Shown here in pieces: positions 1-7,321 of a DNA stretch of 64,000 bases. A program made the translations under genes and the position numbers. The notes beneath the pieces are model-generated. The model saw only the letters and a program-made list of their open reading frames with translations. It ran no database searches and was not told the DNA's origin. Every line of letters starts with the position of its first letter. The first letter of the stretch is position 1. The DNA is from SCTD01 sp963781675 (GTDB lineage: Bacteria > Actinomycetota > Actinomycetes > Mycobacteriales > SCTD01), in assembly GCA_963781675.1 (NCBI GenBank), contig CAWAGF010000001.1, positions 1,426,001 through 1,490,000 on the forward strand, in the 5' to 3' direction.

Positions 1-62
1 CGCTGCTGCCGACCGCCCCGATCGCCTGGCTGCTGCTCGCGGCCTTCGTGCCCTACCCCTAG
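1..62 (+). CDS. cdsA: phosphatidate cytidylyltransferase, 3' end only (partial)
   Basis: Only the last 19 codons are inside the window. They read as a hydrophobic tail (LLPTAPIAWLLLAAFVPYP) ending in TAG at 60-62. The hydrophobic end, a Leu-Leu-x-x-Ala-Pro pattern like that at the C-terminus of CdsA enzymes, and the position just before rlmN and dxr (an order common in actinobacteria) suggest CdsA, the membrane enzyme that makes CDP-diacylglycerol from phosphatidate and CTP. The catalytic signature lies outside the window, so the assignment rests mainly on gene order. The stop codon overlaps that of the convergent metalloprotease gene through a shared CTAG at 59-62. Confidence 0.55.
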   Translation, partial: LLPTAPIAWLLLAAFVPYP

Positions 63-859
63 AAGAAGCGGGCGGCCAGGCTCTCCAGCTCGGCGCGCGA
101 GGCGGGGCCGGCGAGCTGCGACCGGCTGTCCCGGGCGCCGCGCTGCCACTGGGCGTACGTCTCGGCGAAGTCGCCGGCGGGGGTGGCGAAGTCGGTGCAC
201 GCGTTGCACCCGAACCACGGGGTGCCGGCGGGGATGCCCCGGGCCGTTATCCACTCGGCGCGCAGGTCGTCGGTCATCCGGGTGCCGTCGACGACGTGGC
301 CGAGCTCGTGGGCGAGCACGTGCAGCAGCAGCGCGTCGGACTCGCGGGCGCAGGACCGGACGAAGACGTCCACCCGCGCAGCGGTGAGGTCGGCCAGGCC
401 GAGGACGTCGGAGCGGGCGGAGCGGAAGGCGACCGGCACGGCGCGGGCGTCGGCGGGGCGGCGCAGGCGCTCCAGCGCGGCCGCACCGCGGCGCTGCTCC
501 CAGCCGTCGCCCTCGCAGAGCGGGTCGGCGCGGCGGGCGGGGGCGGCGGCGCGGGCCTGGACCCGGGCCGGAGCGGCGGCCGCAGCAGCAGGGTCGGCGG
601 GCGGCGCCGGGAAGGACAGCGTGATCGGGCGGGGTGCGGACTGGTACTCCGCGACGACCCGGCCCTCGGCGGCAGGTGCGGCCGCGACGGCGGCGGCCAG
701 GGGAGCGGCGGCCTGGGGGGCGCCGGCGGAGAGCGTGACGGCGGCCATCGCGGCGGAGGACAGCACGGTCAGCGCCGCGGCAGCGACCCACGAGGGGCGA
801 GGACTCGCGCACGGGCTGCACCCCCTCCACCTCGGCCGGTCCGGACGCCGGCTGAACAC
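59..859 (-). CDS. secreted HExxH zinc metallopeptidase-like protein (paralogue A)
   Basis: A 266-residue protein with a GTG start at 859. A basic, Arg-rich N-terminus is followed by an Ala/Leu-rich hydrophobic segment (about residues 24-55), which fits a signal peptide or N-terminal membrane anchor, and then an Ala/Pro-rich linker. The C-terminal half carries HVLAHELGHVVD, an HExxH zinc-binding motif, then a Cys-x-x-Cys pair (CNAC) and the conserved segment TDFATPAGDFAETYAQW, whose acidic residues could supply further zinc ligands. The same segments occur in the protein at 3231-4043, so the two are paralogues. The substrate is unknown; cell-wall or extracellular proteolysis is an inference. 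A weak AGAG ribosome-binding site precedes the start, so the exact start is uncertain. Confidence 0.7.
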   Translation of the reverse strand: MFSRRPDRPRWRGCSPCASPRPSWVAAAALTVLSSAAMAAVTLSAGAPQAAAPLAAAVAAAPAAEGRVVAEYQSAPRPITLSFPAPPADPAAAAAAPARVQARAAAPARRADPLCEGDGWEQRRGAAALERLRRPADARAVPVAFRSARSDVLGLADLTAARVDVFVRSCARESDALLLHVLAHELGHVVDGTRMTDDLRAEWITARGIPAGTPWFGCNACTDFATPAGDFAETYAQWQRGARDSRSQLAGPASRAELESLAARFF

Positions 860-1011
860 CTCTGCTGGTCAGAAGTGACTACGCGGTGCCCACCCGTGCG
901 CGCGCTGAAAGCTCTCGCGCCGTAGTCAGTCGTGAGGATGGGCGGCCTTGTCCGGTTGTGCGCGGAAGGTCGTACGGGAAGGGATCGCCCCGTCGGCGCG
1001 CTGAGGAGTCC

Positions 1012-2091
1012 GTGACCTCCCTGCCGCTCGTCTTCGACGCGCCCAAGCGTGGCCTGCCGCCGCGCCACCTGGCCGACCTCGACGTGGCCGGCCGGCGAGA
1101 CGCGGTCACCGCCCTGGGGGAGAAGGCGTTCCGGGCCGAGCAGCTGGCACGGCACTACTTCGCCGGGCACCTGCCCGAGCAGATGACCGACCTCGGGGGC
1201 GCCGTCCGCGACAAGCTGCTCGGGGACCTGCTGCCTCCGCTGCTCTCGCCGGTGCGCGAGGTCGAGACCGACCGCGGCGACACCGTGAAGACGCTGTGGC
1301 GCGGCCACGACGGCACCCTGGTGGAGTCGGTGCTCATGCGGTACGCCGACCGCACCACCGTCTGCATCAGCAGCCAGGCGGGCTGCGGCATGGCCTGCCC
1401 GTTCTGCGCGACCGGCCAGGCGGGGCTGACCCGCAACCTGTCGACCGCCGAGATCGTCGAGCAGGTCGTCGCGGCCCAGCGCACCGAGACGCCCCGCGGC
1501 GGGCGCGTCAGCAACGTCGTCTTCATGGGCATGGGCGAGCCGCTGGCCAACTACAACCGGGTCGTGGACGCCGTGCGCCGCATCACCGACCCCGCCCCGC
1601 ACGGCGTCGGGATCGGCCAGCGCAGCGTCGTCGTCTCGACCGTCGGCCTCGTCCCCGCGATGCGCAAGCTGACGCAGGAGGGACTGCAGGTCACCCTCGC
1701 GCTGTCGCTGCACGCCCCGGACGACGAGCTGCGCGACACCCTCGTCCCGGTGAACACGCGCTGGCCGGTGCGCGAGGTCCTCGGCGCCGCTCTCGACTAC
1801 ACCGCGACGACCGGCCGGCGGCTCTCGATCGAGTACGCGCTGATCCGCGACGTGAACGACCAGCCGTGGCGGGCCGACCTGCTCGCTCGCCTGCTGCGCA
1901 ACAAGCTCGTCCACGTGAACCTCATCCCGCTGAACCCCACACCCGGCAGCGAGTGGGACGCGAGCCCCAAGCCCGTCGAGCGGGAGTTCGTACGGCGGCT
2001 GCGCGACGCCGGCGTCAACGCCACCGTGCGCGACACCCGGGGCCGCGAGATCGCCGGCGCCTGCGGCCAGCTGTCCGCGCTCGAGGTCTAG
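1012..2091 (+). CDS. rlmN: dual-specificity 23S rRNA/tRNA adenine C2-methyltransferase RlmN
   Basis: A radical-SAM methyltransferase that methylates C2 of A2503 in 23S rRNA and A37 in some tRNAs. The 359-residue protein has the cluster motif C125-x3-C129-x2-C132 (CGMACPFC) and the two other cysteines expected of RlmN: C118 in TVCISSQ and C351 in GACGQL. The frame stays open upstream to 886, but I prefer GTG at 1012: GAGGAG lies at 1003-1008, and the following sequence (LPLVFDAPKRGLPPRHLADL) is the usual actinobacterial RlmN N-terminus. It lies between cdsA and dxr, as in many actinobacteria. Its TAG stop overlaps the GTG start of the DivIVA-domain gene by one base, so the two are probably translated together. 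Confidence 0.95.
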   Translation: MTSLPLVFDAPKRGLPPRHLADLDVAGRRDAVTALGEKAFRAEQLARHYFAGHLPEQMTDLGGAVRDKLLGDLLPPLLSPVREVETDRGDTVKTLWRGHDGTLVESVLMRYADRTTVCISSQAGCGMACPFCATGQAGLTRNLSTAEIVEQVVAAQRTETPRGGRVSNVVFMGMGEPLANYNRVVDAVRRITDPAPHGVGIGQRSVVVSTVGLVPAMRKLTQEGLQVTLALSLHAPDDELRDTLVPVNTRWPVREVLGAALDYTATTGRRLSIEYALIRDVNDQPWRADLLARLLRNKLVHVNLIPLNPTPGSEWDASPKPVEREFVRRLRDAGVNATVRDTRGREIAGACGQLSALEV

Positions 2092-2372
2092 TGCGGGTGC
2101 GGTACCGCGGCTACGACCGCGAGGAGGTGGATGCCTTCCTCGACCGCTGCGCGGCAGCCCTGGGCAGTCGCCGCGAGGGCTTCCAGGAGCTGCAGGGCCG
2201 CGGCGGCCTGGTCAGCGGGCCGCGGGTCACGCCCGAGGAGGTCGCGCAGGTGCAGTTCCGCATCCGGTGGCGAGGCTACGGGCTGGACGAGGTCGACGCC
2301 CTGCTGGACCAGGTGGAGGGCGCCTTGCGCGGATCGTCGCCGGAGCAGCCGTACGGGCACCGGTTCGCCTAG
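2091..2372 (+). CDS. small protein with two DivIVA-type repeats
   Basis: A 93-residue protein starting at GTG 2091, one base into the rlmN stop codon. It contains two copies of the short DivIVA N-terminal motif: RYRGYDREEVDAFLDRC near the start, and RIRWRGYGLDEVDALLDQV about 60 residues later. In DivIVA and Wag31 proteins this motif begins the lipid-binding domain that senses curved membrane, but there is no room here for the long coiled coil. A polar-growth or division accessory role is an inference. The stop TAG shares the CTAG at 2369-2372 with the convergent gene. It is too short to be the main DivIVA/Wag31 of the cell. Confidence 0.75.
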   Translation: MRVRYRGYDREEVDAFLDRCAAALGSRREGFQELQGRGGLVSGPRVTPEEVAQVQFRIRWRGYGLDEVDALLDQVEGALRGSSPEQPYGHRFA

Positions 2373-2725
2373 AAGCAGAAGCCGGTCTGCGGCTCGGTCA
2401 GCAGCGGCCACGCGACCGGCAGCAGGCCGTGCACCGCAAGCGCGGCGGCCGGCACCCCGACCCACCACAGGCGCCGTCCGGCGACCGCGACGGGCGCGAC
2501 GGCAGCGGTGAGCAGCGCGCCGAGCACGGCGGCCACCAGGGCCGGTGGACTGTCGCCGGTGGTGCAGGTCGGGAGCAGCGCGAAGGACAGCAGGCCGAGC
2601 CCCAGCGGCCCGCCGACTCCCGCGGCAGCGCTGACGACCGCCGCGGCGCAGGCCCGCACGAGCAGCAGCAGCGGGCCGACCAGGGTGCTGCCGGGCAGCT
2701 GCGGCGGTACGACGGTCGCCGTCAC
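2369..2725 (-). CDS. small polytopic membrane protein, unknown function
   Basis: A 118-residue hydrophobic protein with about four predicted membrane segments (LVGPLLLLVRACAAAVVSA; LGLGLLSFALLP; ALVAAVLGALLTAAVAPVAV; WVGVPAAALAVHGLLPVA). The GTG start at 2725 overlaps the TGA of the upstream membrane gene in a GTGA arrangement, so the two are very likely one operon with coupled translation. The C-terminus TEPQTGFCF keeps one Cys. I do not recognise the family. It ends in the CTAG shared with the DivIVA-repeat gene. Confidence 0.65.
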   Translation of the reverse strand: MTATVVPPQLPGSTLVGPLLLLVRACAAAVVSAAAGVGGPLGLGLLSFALLPTCTTGDSPPALVAAVLGALLTAAVAPVAVAGRRLWWVGVPAAALAVHGLLPVAWPLLTEPQTGFCF

Positions 2726-3183
2726 CTGCGGCGTCCGGCGCGCACCAGCAGGGCGACCAGGCCCCAGGCGACGGTGACGACGCCGAGCACGGCCGCGGGC
2801 GAGCCGAGCGCGATGACCACGCCCTCGTCCCCGCCCGAGGCGGACGTCGCGGCCAGCACCGGGAGCGCGAACGAGGTCGCCGTCGCAGCGAGCAGGTGGC
2901 GCGGCGTGCGCTCGGGGGAGCGCGGCTCGGGGCGCAGCACCCGCGCCAGGCTGAAGAACGTCGCGGGGCCGAGCAGCGCGTACACCGCGAGCCAGGTGCC
3001 GGACACGGGCGCCGGAGCCGCGGTGGAGGCCAGGCACATCAAGGCGGCCAGCGGGAGCGCCAGGACGGCGGCGGTCCGGCGTCCTGCGTCGGCGGCGGCC
3101 CAGCCACCGGCGGGGTCCAGCGGCACGACCAGCGGAGGGTGAGCGGGGGCGGTCGGAGGGGGTCCGTAGGTCTGCAGCGTCAT
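2722..3183 (-). CDS. membrane protein, unknown function
   Basis: A 153-residue protein. It begins with a Pro-rich, presumably cytoplasmic tail (MTLQTYGPPPTAPAHPP), followed by three or four hydrophobic segments (AAVLALPLAALMCLAS; TWLAVYALLGPATFF; HLLAATATSFALPVLAA; VVTVAWGLVALLV) and a basic C-terminus (RAGRRR). The frame is open further upstream, but ATG 3183 is preferred because the protein becomes coherent from that point. It is co-oriented with, and overlaps by four bases, the smaller membrane gene at 2369-2725. No family is recognised; a two-gene membrane module is all the sequence supports. Confidence 0.6.
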   Translation of the reverse strand: MTLQTYGPPPTAPAHPPLVVPLDPAGGWAAADAGRRTAAVLALPLAALMCLASTAAPAPVSGTWLAVYALLGPATFFSLARVLRPEPRSPERTPRHLLAATATSFALPVLAATSASGGDEGVVIALGSPAAVLGVVTVAWGLVALLVRAGRRR

Positions 3184-3230
3184 GCACGAAGCGTCGGCGG
3201 CAGCGGCCCCGGGTCCGAGAGCAGGACTAC

Positions 3231-4043
3231 CTAGGCGCCGAAGAACTGCTGCGCGAGCTGGGCCAGCCGCGCCGGCGCGACGTCGCCGGCGATCTGGCTG
3301 CGGTTCGTGGCCGCGCCCCGGGCCCACTGGGCGTAGACCTCGGCGAAGTCACCGGCCGGGGTGGCGAAGTCGGTGCAGCCGCTGCAGCCGTACCAGCCGG
3401 TGCCGGCCGGGATGCCACGGGCGGCCATCCACGCGCGGCGCGTCGCGGTCGTCATGCGGGTGGTGTCGTAGGCGTGCCCGAGCTCGTGGGCCATGACGTG
3501 ACGGAGCAGCTCGTCGCTCTGGGCGCCGCAGGCCCGGACGAACACCTCGATGCGGCGCTGCTCGAGGTGCGTCAGGCCCATGTAGCCCTTGCGGGCCGGC
3601 GCGAACTCGACGCGGAAGCCGGTGCGGGCCGCGCCGCCCCTGAGCGAGGCGAGGGCCGCGCTGCCGCGGCGCTGCTGCCAGCCGCTGCCCGAGCACGCGG
3701 ACGCGGCGGGCTTGGCGGGCTTCACGACGGGCGTGGCCACCACGGGCTTGACGGCGGGCTTGACGGCGGGCTTGACAGCGGGCTTGGCGACCACGGGCTG
3801 GACCGCCGGCGTGACGACCGGCACGACCGGCGGCGGGGCGGCCACGACGGGCAGCACCGCCGGGGCAGCGGACGGCGCCAGGGAGGGCACGAGCGCCTCG
3901 AGCGCGGAGGTGACCGGGGCGAGCGGCGAAGCGTCGGCGGTGGCCGGGAGCTGGCCGGCGACCAGCACGGTCAGGGCGGTGCCGAGGCCGACGACGGCGC
4001 TCCAGCCGCGACGGCCGTGCAGGACGTTCCGGGACAGGCGCAT
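3231..4043 (-). CDS. secreted HExxH zinc metallopeptidase-like protein (paralogue B)
   Basis: A 270-residue paralogue of the protein at 59-859. The start is placed at ATG 4043 because GAGGGAT lies just upstream, and because a longer reading from 4082 would run through the promoter-like TACAGT. A signal-peptide-like region (VVGLGTALTVLVAGQLPATADA) leads into a Pro/Val/Lys-rich spacer with tandem PAVK units. The C-terminal domain has HVMAHELGHAYD (HExxH), a CSGC Cys pair and TDFATPAGDFAEVYAQW, all shared with paralogue A. It is probably exported, with the PAVK spacer crossing or contacting the cell wall; the substrate is unknown. The two paralogues lie about 2.4 kb apart on the same strand on either side of rlmN and the small membrane genes. 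Confidence 0.7.
   Translation of the reverse strand: MRLSRNVLHGRRGWSAVVGLGTALTVLVAGQLPATADASPLAPVTSALEALVPSLAPSAAPAVLPVVAAPPPVVPVVTPAVQPVVAKPAVKPAVKPAVKPVVATPVVKPAKPAASACSGSGWQQRRGSAALASLRGGAARTGFRVEFAPARKGYMGLTHLEQRRIEVFVRACGAQSDELLRHVMAHELGHAYDTTRMTTATRRAWMAARGIPAGTGWYGCSGCTDFATPAGDFAEVYAQWARGAATNRSQIAGDVAPARLAQLAQQFFGA
3744..3791. repeat. 12-bp tandem repeat, four units, inside metallopeptidase B
   Basis: The plus strand reads GGGCTTGACGGC twice, then GGGCTTGACAGC and GGGCTTGGCGAC. Units 1 and 2 are identical and units 3 and 4 differ by one to three bases. On the coding (minus) strand each unit gives four residues of the PAVK type. A whole-codon tandem repeat in a spacer is a likely site of in-frame copy-number change between strains. 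Confidence 0.85.
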
Positions 4044-4135
4044 GCCGATCCCTCGGCCGATCCTGTCACTGACTGTAGGCATCTCACCGGCAACAAGTCC
4101 GGTTCGTCCCTACTTCGGATCAGGAACGGTCACTC

Positions 4136-4669
4136 TCAGCGCGCACTCCGGGGATCCTCGCCCTCGCCCGTGACGTCCAGCCTGACCTGCGGCCGGACCT
4201 CTGCCGTGCGCCGCAGCAGCCCGAGCGGGCCGTAGCCGAGCTGCACCTTCACCGTCCCGGGCTGCAGCGCGCCCGTGCGCTGCGGGGTGACCAGGAGCCG
4301 GAGCGTGCAGTCGTCCTGCCCCGCCGGCACGCGGTAGCCGCTGACGGCCTCGCCGTCGTCCGCGGCCGGGTAGCCGAGCGTGGGTGCGGCCCCCGCTGGA
4401 GGGAGGACCAGCCGGGTGGTGCTGCCGGCGGCCTGCTCGACCTCGACCGAGAGCACCTCCGAGGAGACCGTGGAGGAGCCGAGGCAGACCGCGCCGTCGA
4501 ACGCGTAGGTGGTCCCGACGTACGCCTTCTCCAGACCGACGGCCGACGGGCTGGAGGCGGACGGCCGGGCCTGCAGCGCGAAGATGAGCAGGCCGCCGAG
4601 GACGCCGACCACGAGCAGGACGAGCAGCGCAGGGCGGCGCTTCACGCGTCCCCGCAGCCTCGGTGCCAT
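4136..4669 (-). CDS. membrane-anchored protein, unknown function
   Basis: A 177-residue protein from ATG 4669. The basic N-terminus (MAPRLRGRVKRRP) is followed by one hydrophobic segment (ALLVLLVVGVLGGLLIFAL, about residues 14-32), so the rest is probably extracytoplasmic with the N-terminus inside. The outer domain contains two cysteines (AVCLGSS and DDCTLRL) that could form a disulfide and looks beta-rich. An in-frame GTG five codons upstream is an alternative start. It is divergent from dxr with about 70 bp between the starts. No family is recognised. Confidence 0.6.
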   Translation of the reverse strand: MAPRLRGRVKRRPALLVLLVVGVLGGLLIFALQARPSASSPSAVGLEKAYVGTTYAFDGAVCLGSSTVSSEVLSVEVEQAAGSTTRLVLPPAGAAPTLGYPAADDGEAVSGYRVPAGQDDCTLRLLVTPQRTGALQPGTVKVQLGYGPLGLLRRTAEVRPQVRLDVTGEGEDPRSAR

Positions 4670-4742
4670 GCGGTCATCGTCCCGCACCGCGCGCGGGGGC
4701 GCCCGGCGGCCGGACCTGGGAGACTGCTGCCGTGAGCGCCCC

Positions 4743-5930
4743 GTGAGCCCCCGCGAGGTCGTGCTGCTCGGCGCCACCGGCTCCATCGGGACGCAGGCGG
4801 TCGACGTCGTCCGGGCCAACCCGGACCGCTTCCGCGTCGTCGGGCTCGGCGCGGGCGGCGGCCGGGTCGACCTGCTCGCCGCGCAGGCGCTCGAGCTCGG
4901 CGTCGAGGTCGTCGCCGTCGCGCAGGCCACGGCCGTGCAGGACCTGCAGCTGGCCTTCTACGCCGCGGCGCAGGCCCGCGGGTTCAGCGCCGGCGAGTAC
5001 GCCATCCCCAAGATCCTCGCCGGACCGGACGCTGCCGCGGAGCTGGCCGCCTGGCCGTGTGACGTCGTGCTGAACGGCATGACCGGCTCGGTCGGCCTGG
5101 CGCCCACGCTGGCCGCGCTGGAGGCCGGCCGGACGCTCGCGCTGGCCAACAAGGAGTCGCTCGTCGCCGGCGGGCCGCTCGTGACGCCGTACCTCGACCA
5201 GATCGTCCCGGTCGACTCCGAGCACAGCGCGCTGGCGCAGTGCCTGCGCGGCGGGCGGGCCGAGGAGGTGCGCCGGTTGGTGCTGACCGCGAGCGGCGGG
5301 CCGTTCCGCGGCCGCCGCCGCGAGGAGCTGGCCGACGTCACGCCGGAGCAGGCGATGGCCCACCCCACCTGGGACATGGGCCCGGTCATCACGATCAACT
5401 CCGCCACGCTGGTCAACAAGGGGCTCGAGGTCATCGAGGCGCACCTGCTGTTCGGGACGCCGTACGACGCGATCGACGTCGTGGTCCACCCGCAGTCGCT
5501 GGTCCACTCGATGGTGGAGTTCGCGGACGGCTCGACGCTCGCGCAGGCGAGCCCGCCGGACATGCGGCTCCCGATCGCCCTCGCCCTCGGGTGGCCCGAG
5601 CGCGTGGCGCGGCCGTCGTACGGCCTGGACTGGTCGGCGGCCACGACCTGGGAGTTCGAGCCGCTGGACGGGCAGGCGTTCCCGGCGGTGGCGCTGTGCA
5701 AGGCGGCCGGCGAGCGCGGGGGGACCTCCCCGGCGGTGCTCAACGCGGCCAACGAGGTGTGCGTGCAGGCGTTCGTCGACGGGGCGCTGCCGTTCCTCGG
5801 GATCGTGGACACGGTGGGCCAGGTCGTGGAGGACAACCCCTTCAGGGAACGCGCGACCCTTGCCGACGTGTTGAGCAGTGAGGAGTGGGCGCGTGAGCGC
5901 GCCCGGGAGCTCGTGAGAGGGCGCGCATGA
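4743..5930 (+). CDS. dxr: 1-deoxy-D-xylulose-5-phosphate reductoisomerase
   Basis: The second enzyme of the MEP isoprenoid pathway: it converts DXP and NADPH to MEP in the cytoplasm. The 395-residue protein starts at GTG 4743 and shows the NADPH-binding loop GATGSIG, the NKESLVAGG motif, PVDSEHSA with metal-binding acidic residues, LTASGGPF, HPTWDMG and the C-terminal LNAANEVCV. The frame is open upstream, but GTG 4743 gives the expected N-terminus (SPREVVLLGATGSIG). A second, out-of-frame GTG at 4732 begins a five-codon ORF just ahead of it. The stop overlaps the rseP start (ATGA at 5927-5930). ispG, two genes downstream, encodes a later step of the same pathway. Confidence 0.96.
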   Translation: MSPREVVLLGATGSIGTQAVDVVRANPDRFRVVGLGAGGGRVDLLAAQALELGVEVVAVAQATAVQDLQLAFYAAAQARGFSAGEYAIPKILAGPDAAAELAAWPCDVVLNGMTGSVGLAPTLAALEAGRTLALANKESLVAGGPLVTPYLDQIVPVDSEHSALAQCLRGGRAEEVRRLVLTASGGPFRGRRREELADVTPEQAMAHPTWDMGPVITINSATLVNKGLEVIEAHLLFGTPYDAIDVVVHPQSLVHSMVEFADGSTLAQASPPDMRLPIALALGWPERVARPSYGLDWSAATTWEFEPLDGQAFPAVALCKAAGERGGTSPAVLNAANEVCVQAFVDGALPFLGIVDTVGQVVEDNPFRERATLADVLSSEEWARERARELVRGRA

Positions 5931-7321
5931 CGAACCTGGTGGCGAGCCGGCCGACGGCCGGAGGAGCGGTGCCGCCCGCCCCGCCGACCAAGGGCCTGCT
6001 GCTCGGGATCCCGCTGGTGCTGCTGGCCGTCGCCGTCTTCGCCGTCGGAACGGGCAACACCGTCTTCCTGCTCGGCTTCCTCGGCTTCGTCGTCGCCCTG
6101 CTCGTCTCGGTGTCGCTGCACGAGGGCGGCCACTTCTGGACTTCGCGGCGCTTCGGGATGAAGGCCACCCAGTTCTTCGTCGGCTTCGGGCCGACGATCT
6201 GGTCGCGCCAGCGCGGCGAGACCGAGTGGGGCTTCAAGGCCATCCCGGCCGGCGGCTTCGTGAAGATCGTCGGGATGACCCAGCTCGAGGAGGTCGAGCC
6301 CGGCGACGAGCCGCGGGCCTTCTGGCGGCAGCCGTGGAAGCAGCGGCTGGTCGTGCTGGCCGCCGGCTCGACGGTGCACTTCATCATCGCGATCGTCCTG
6401 GTGCTGCTCAGCGCGCTGTCGATCGGCAAGGCCGTCGAGCTCAACCCCGGCATCGGCTCGGTGTCGGAGTGCGTGCCGGCTACCTACAAGTCCGGCTGCG
6501 ACGACCCCGGCGCCGTTGCGGCCCCCGCGCAGGCCGCGGGCCTGCGTCAGGGCGACCTCGTCGTCGCCGTGGACGGCGCGCCCGTGGAGGACTCGCTGCA
6601 GTTCCTCACCGCCGTGCGCGGTGCCCCCGGCCGGCCCGTCGACCTCACCGTCGAGCGCGACGGAGCGCGCCGCGACCTCACCGTCACCCCCGTCGCCGTC
6701 GAGCGGCCGGTGCTCCGCGCCGACCCCCTGACCCGCGACGGCAAGGTGCTCGAGGACGCCGACGGCGACCCGGTCTTCCCGACCGAGACCGTCGGTGCGA
6801 TCGGCGTCGGCATCGAGTTCCGCCAGGGCACCGCGCGGCTCGGACCGGTCGAGGCGGTCGGCCACAGCGTCGACCAGATGCAGGCGATCGTCACCGGCAT
6901 CTGGACGACGTTCAGCGAGAAGATCGGCACCATCACCAAGGTGTACGGCCCGGACCGCGACCCGGCCGGCTTCATCGGCGTGGTCGGCGCGGGGCGGATC
7001 AGCGGCGAGGTGCTGGCCAGCGACGAGACGCTCGCCTTCAAGGTGCTCGGCTTCCTCGGCCTCATCGCCGGGCTGAACTTCTTCGTCGGGGTCTTCAACC
7101 TGCTGCCGCTGCTCCCGCTGGACGGCGGGCACATCGCGGTCCTGCTGTTCGAGCAGGTGCGCGACAGGCTGCGGCGGCTGCGGGGCTACACCGGCGAGCT
7201 GGCCCGGGTCGACCTGACCAAGCTGCTGCCGCTGACGTACGCCGTCGTCGTCTTCTTCGCCGGCTTCACGATCTGGCTGCTCGGCGCCGACATCGTCAAC
7301 CCGATCCGGCTGCCCCAGTGA
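5927..7321 (+). CDS. rseP: site-2 (M50) zinc metalloprotease, RseP/Rip1 family
   Basis: An intramembrane protease of the type that cleaves anti-sigma factors and other membrane substrates (Rip1 in mycobacteria). The 464-residue protein has an N-terminal membrane segment, the zinc motif HEGGH in a second membrane segment (SVSLHEGGHFWTSRRFGM), a GFGP element, an amphipathic substrate-facing region, a single PDZ domain around residues 190-265 (AAGLRQGDLVVAVDGAPV), and a C-terminal membrane segment with NLLPLLPLDGGH, which supplies the third zinc ligand. ATG 5927 overlaps the dxr stop, and its own stop overlaps the ispG GTG. The dxr-rseP-ispG order is widespread in actinobacteria. Confidence 0.95.
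   Translation: MTNLVASRPTAGGAVPPAPPTKGLLLGIPLVLLAVAVFAVGTGNTVFLLGFLGFVVALLVSVSLHEGGHFWTSRRFGMKATQFFVGFGPTIWSRQRGETEWGFKAIPAGGFVKIVGMTQLEEVEPGDEPRAFWRQPWKQRLVVLAAGSTVHFIIAIVLVLLSALSIGKAVELNPGIGSVSECVPATYKSGCDDPGAVAAPAQAAGLRQGDLVVAVDGAPVEDSLQFLTAVRGAPGRPVDLTVERDGARRDLTVTPVAVERPVLRADPLTRDGKVLEDADGDPVFPTETVGAIGVGIEFRQGTARLGPVEAVGHSVDQMQAIVTGIWTTFSEKIGTITKVYGPDRDPAGFIGVVGAGRISGEVLASDETLAFKVLGFLGLIAGLNFFVGVFNLLPLLPLDGGHIAVLLFEQVRDRLRRLRGYTGELARVDLTKLLPLTYAVVVFFAGFTIWLLGADIVNPIRLPQ

Noticed and set aside
876..928. Inverted repeat TGACTACG/CGTAGTCA between metallopeptidase A and rlmN
   Set aside because: The eight-base arms are 37 bp apart with no further symmetry; too weak to call an operator in this intergenic region.
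4083..4135. Possible riboswitch upstream of metallopeptidase B
   Set aside because: I looked for c-di-AMP (ydaO) riboswitch sequence, which precedes some actinobacterial wall-enzyme genes. The conserved blocks are missing and the leader is too short.
4958..7132. 724-codon minus-strand frame opposite dxr and rseP
   Set aside because: Antisense to two conserved enzymes and free of any recognisable motif.
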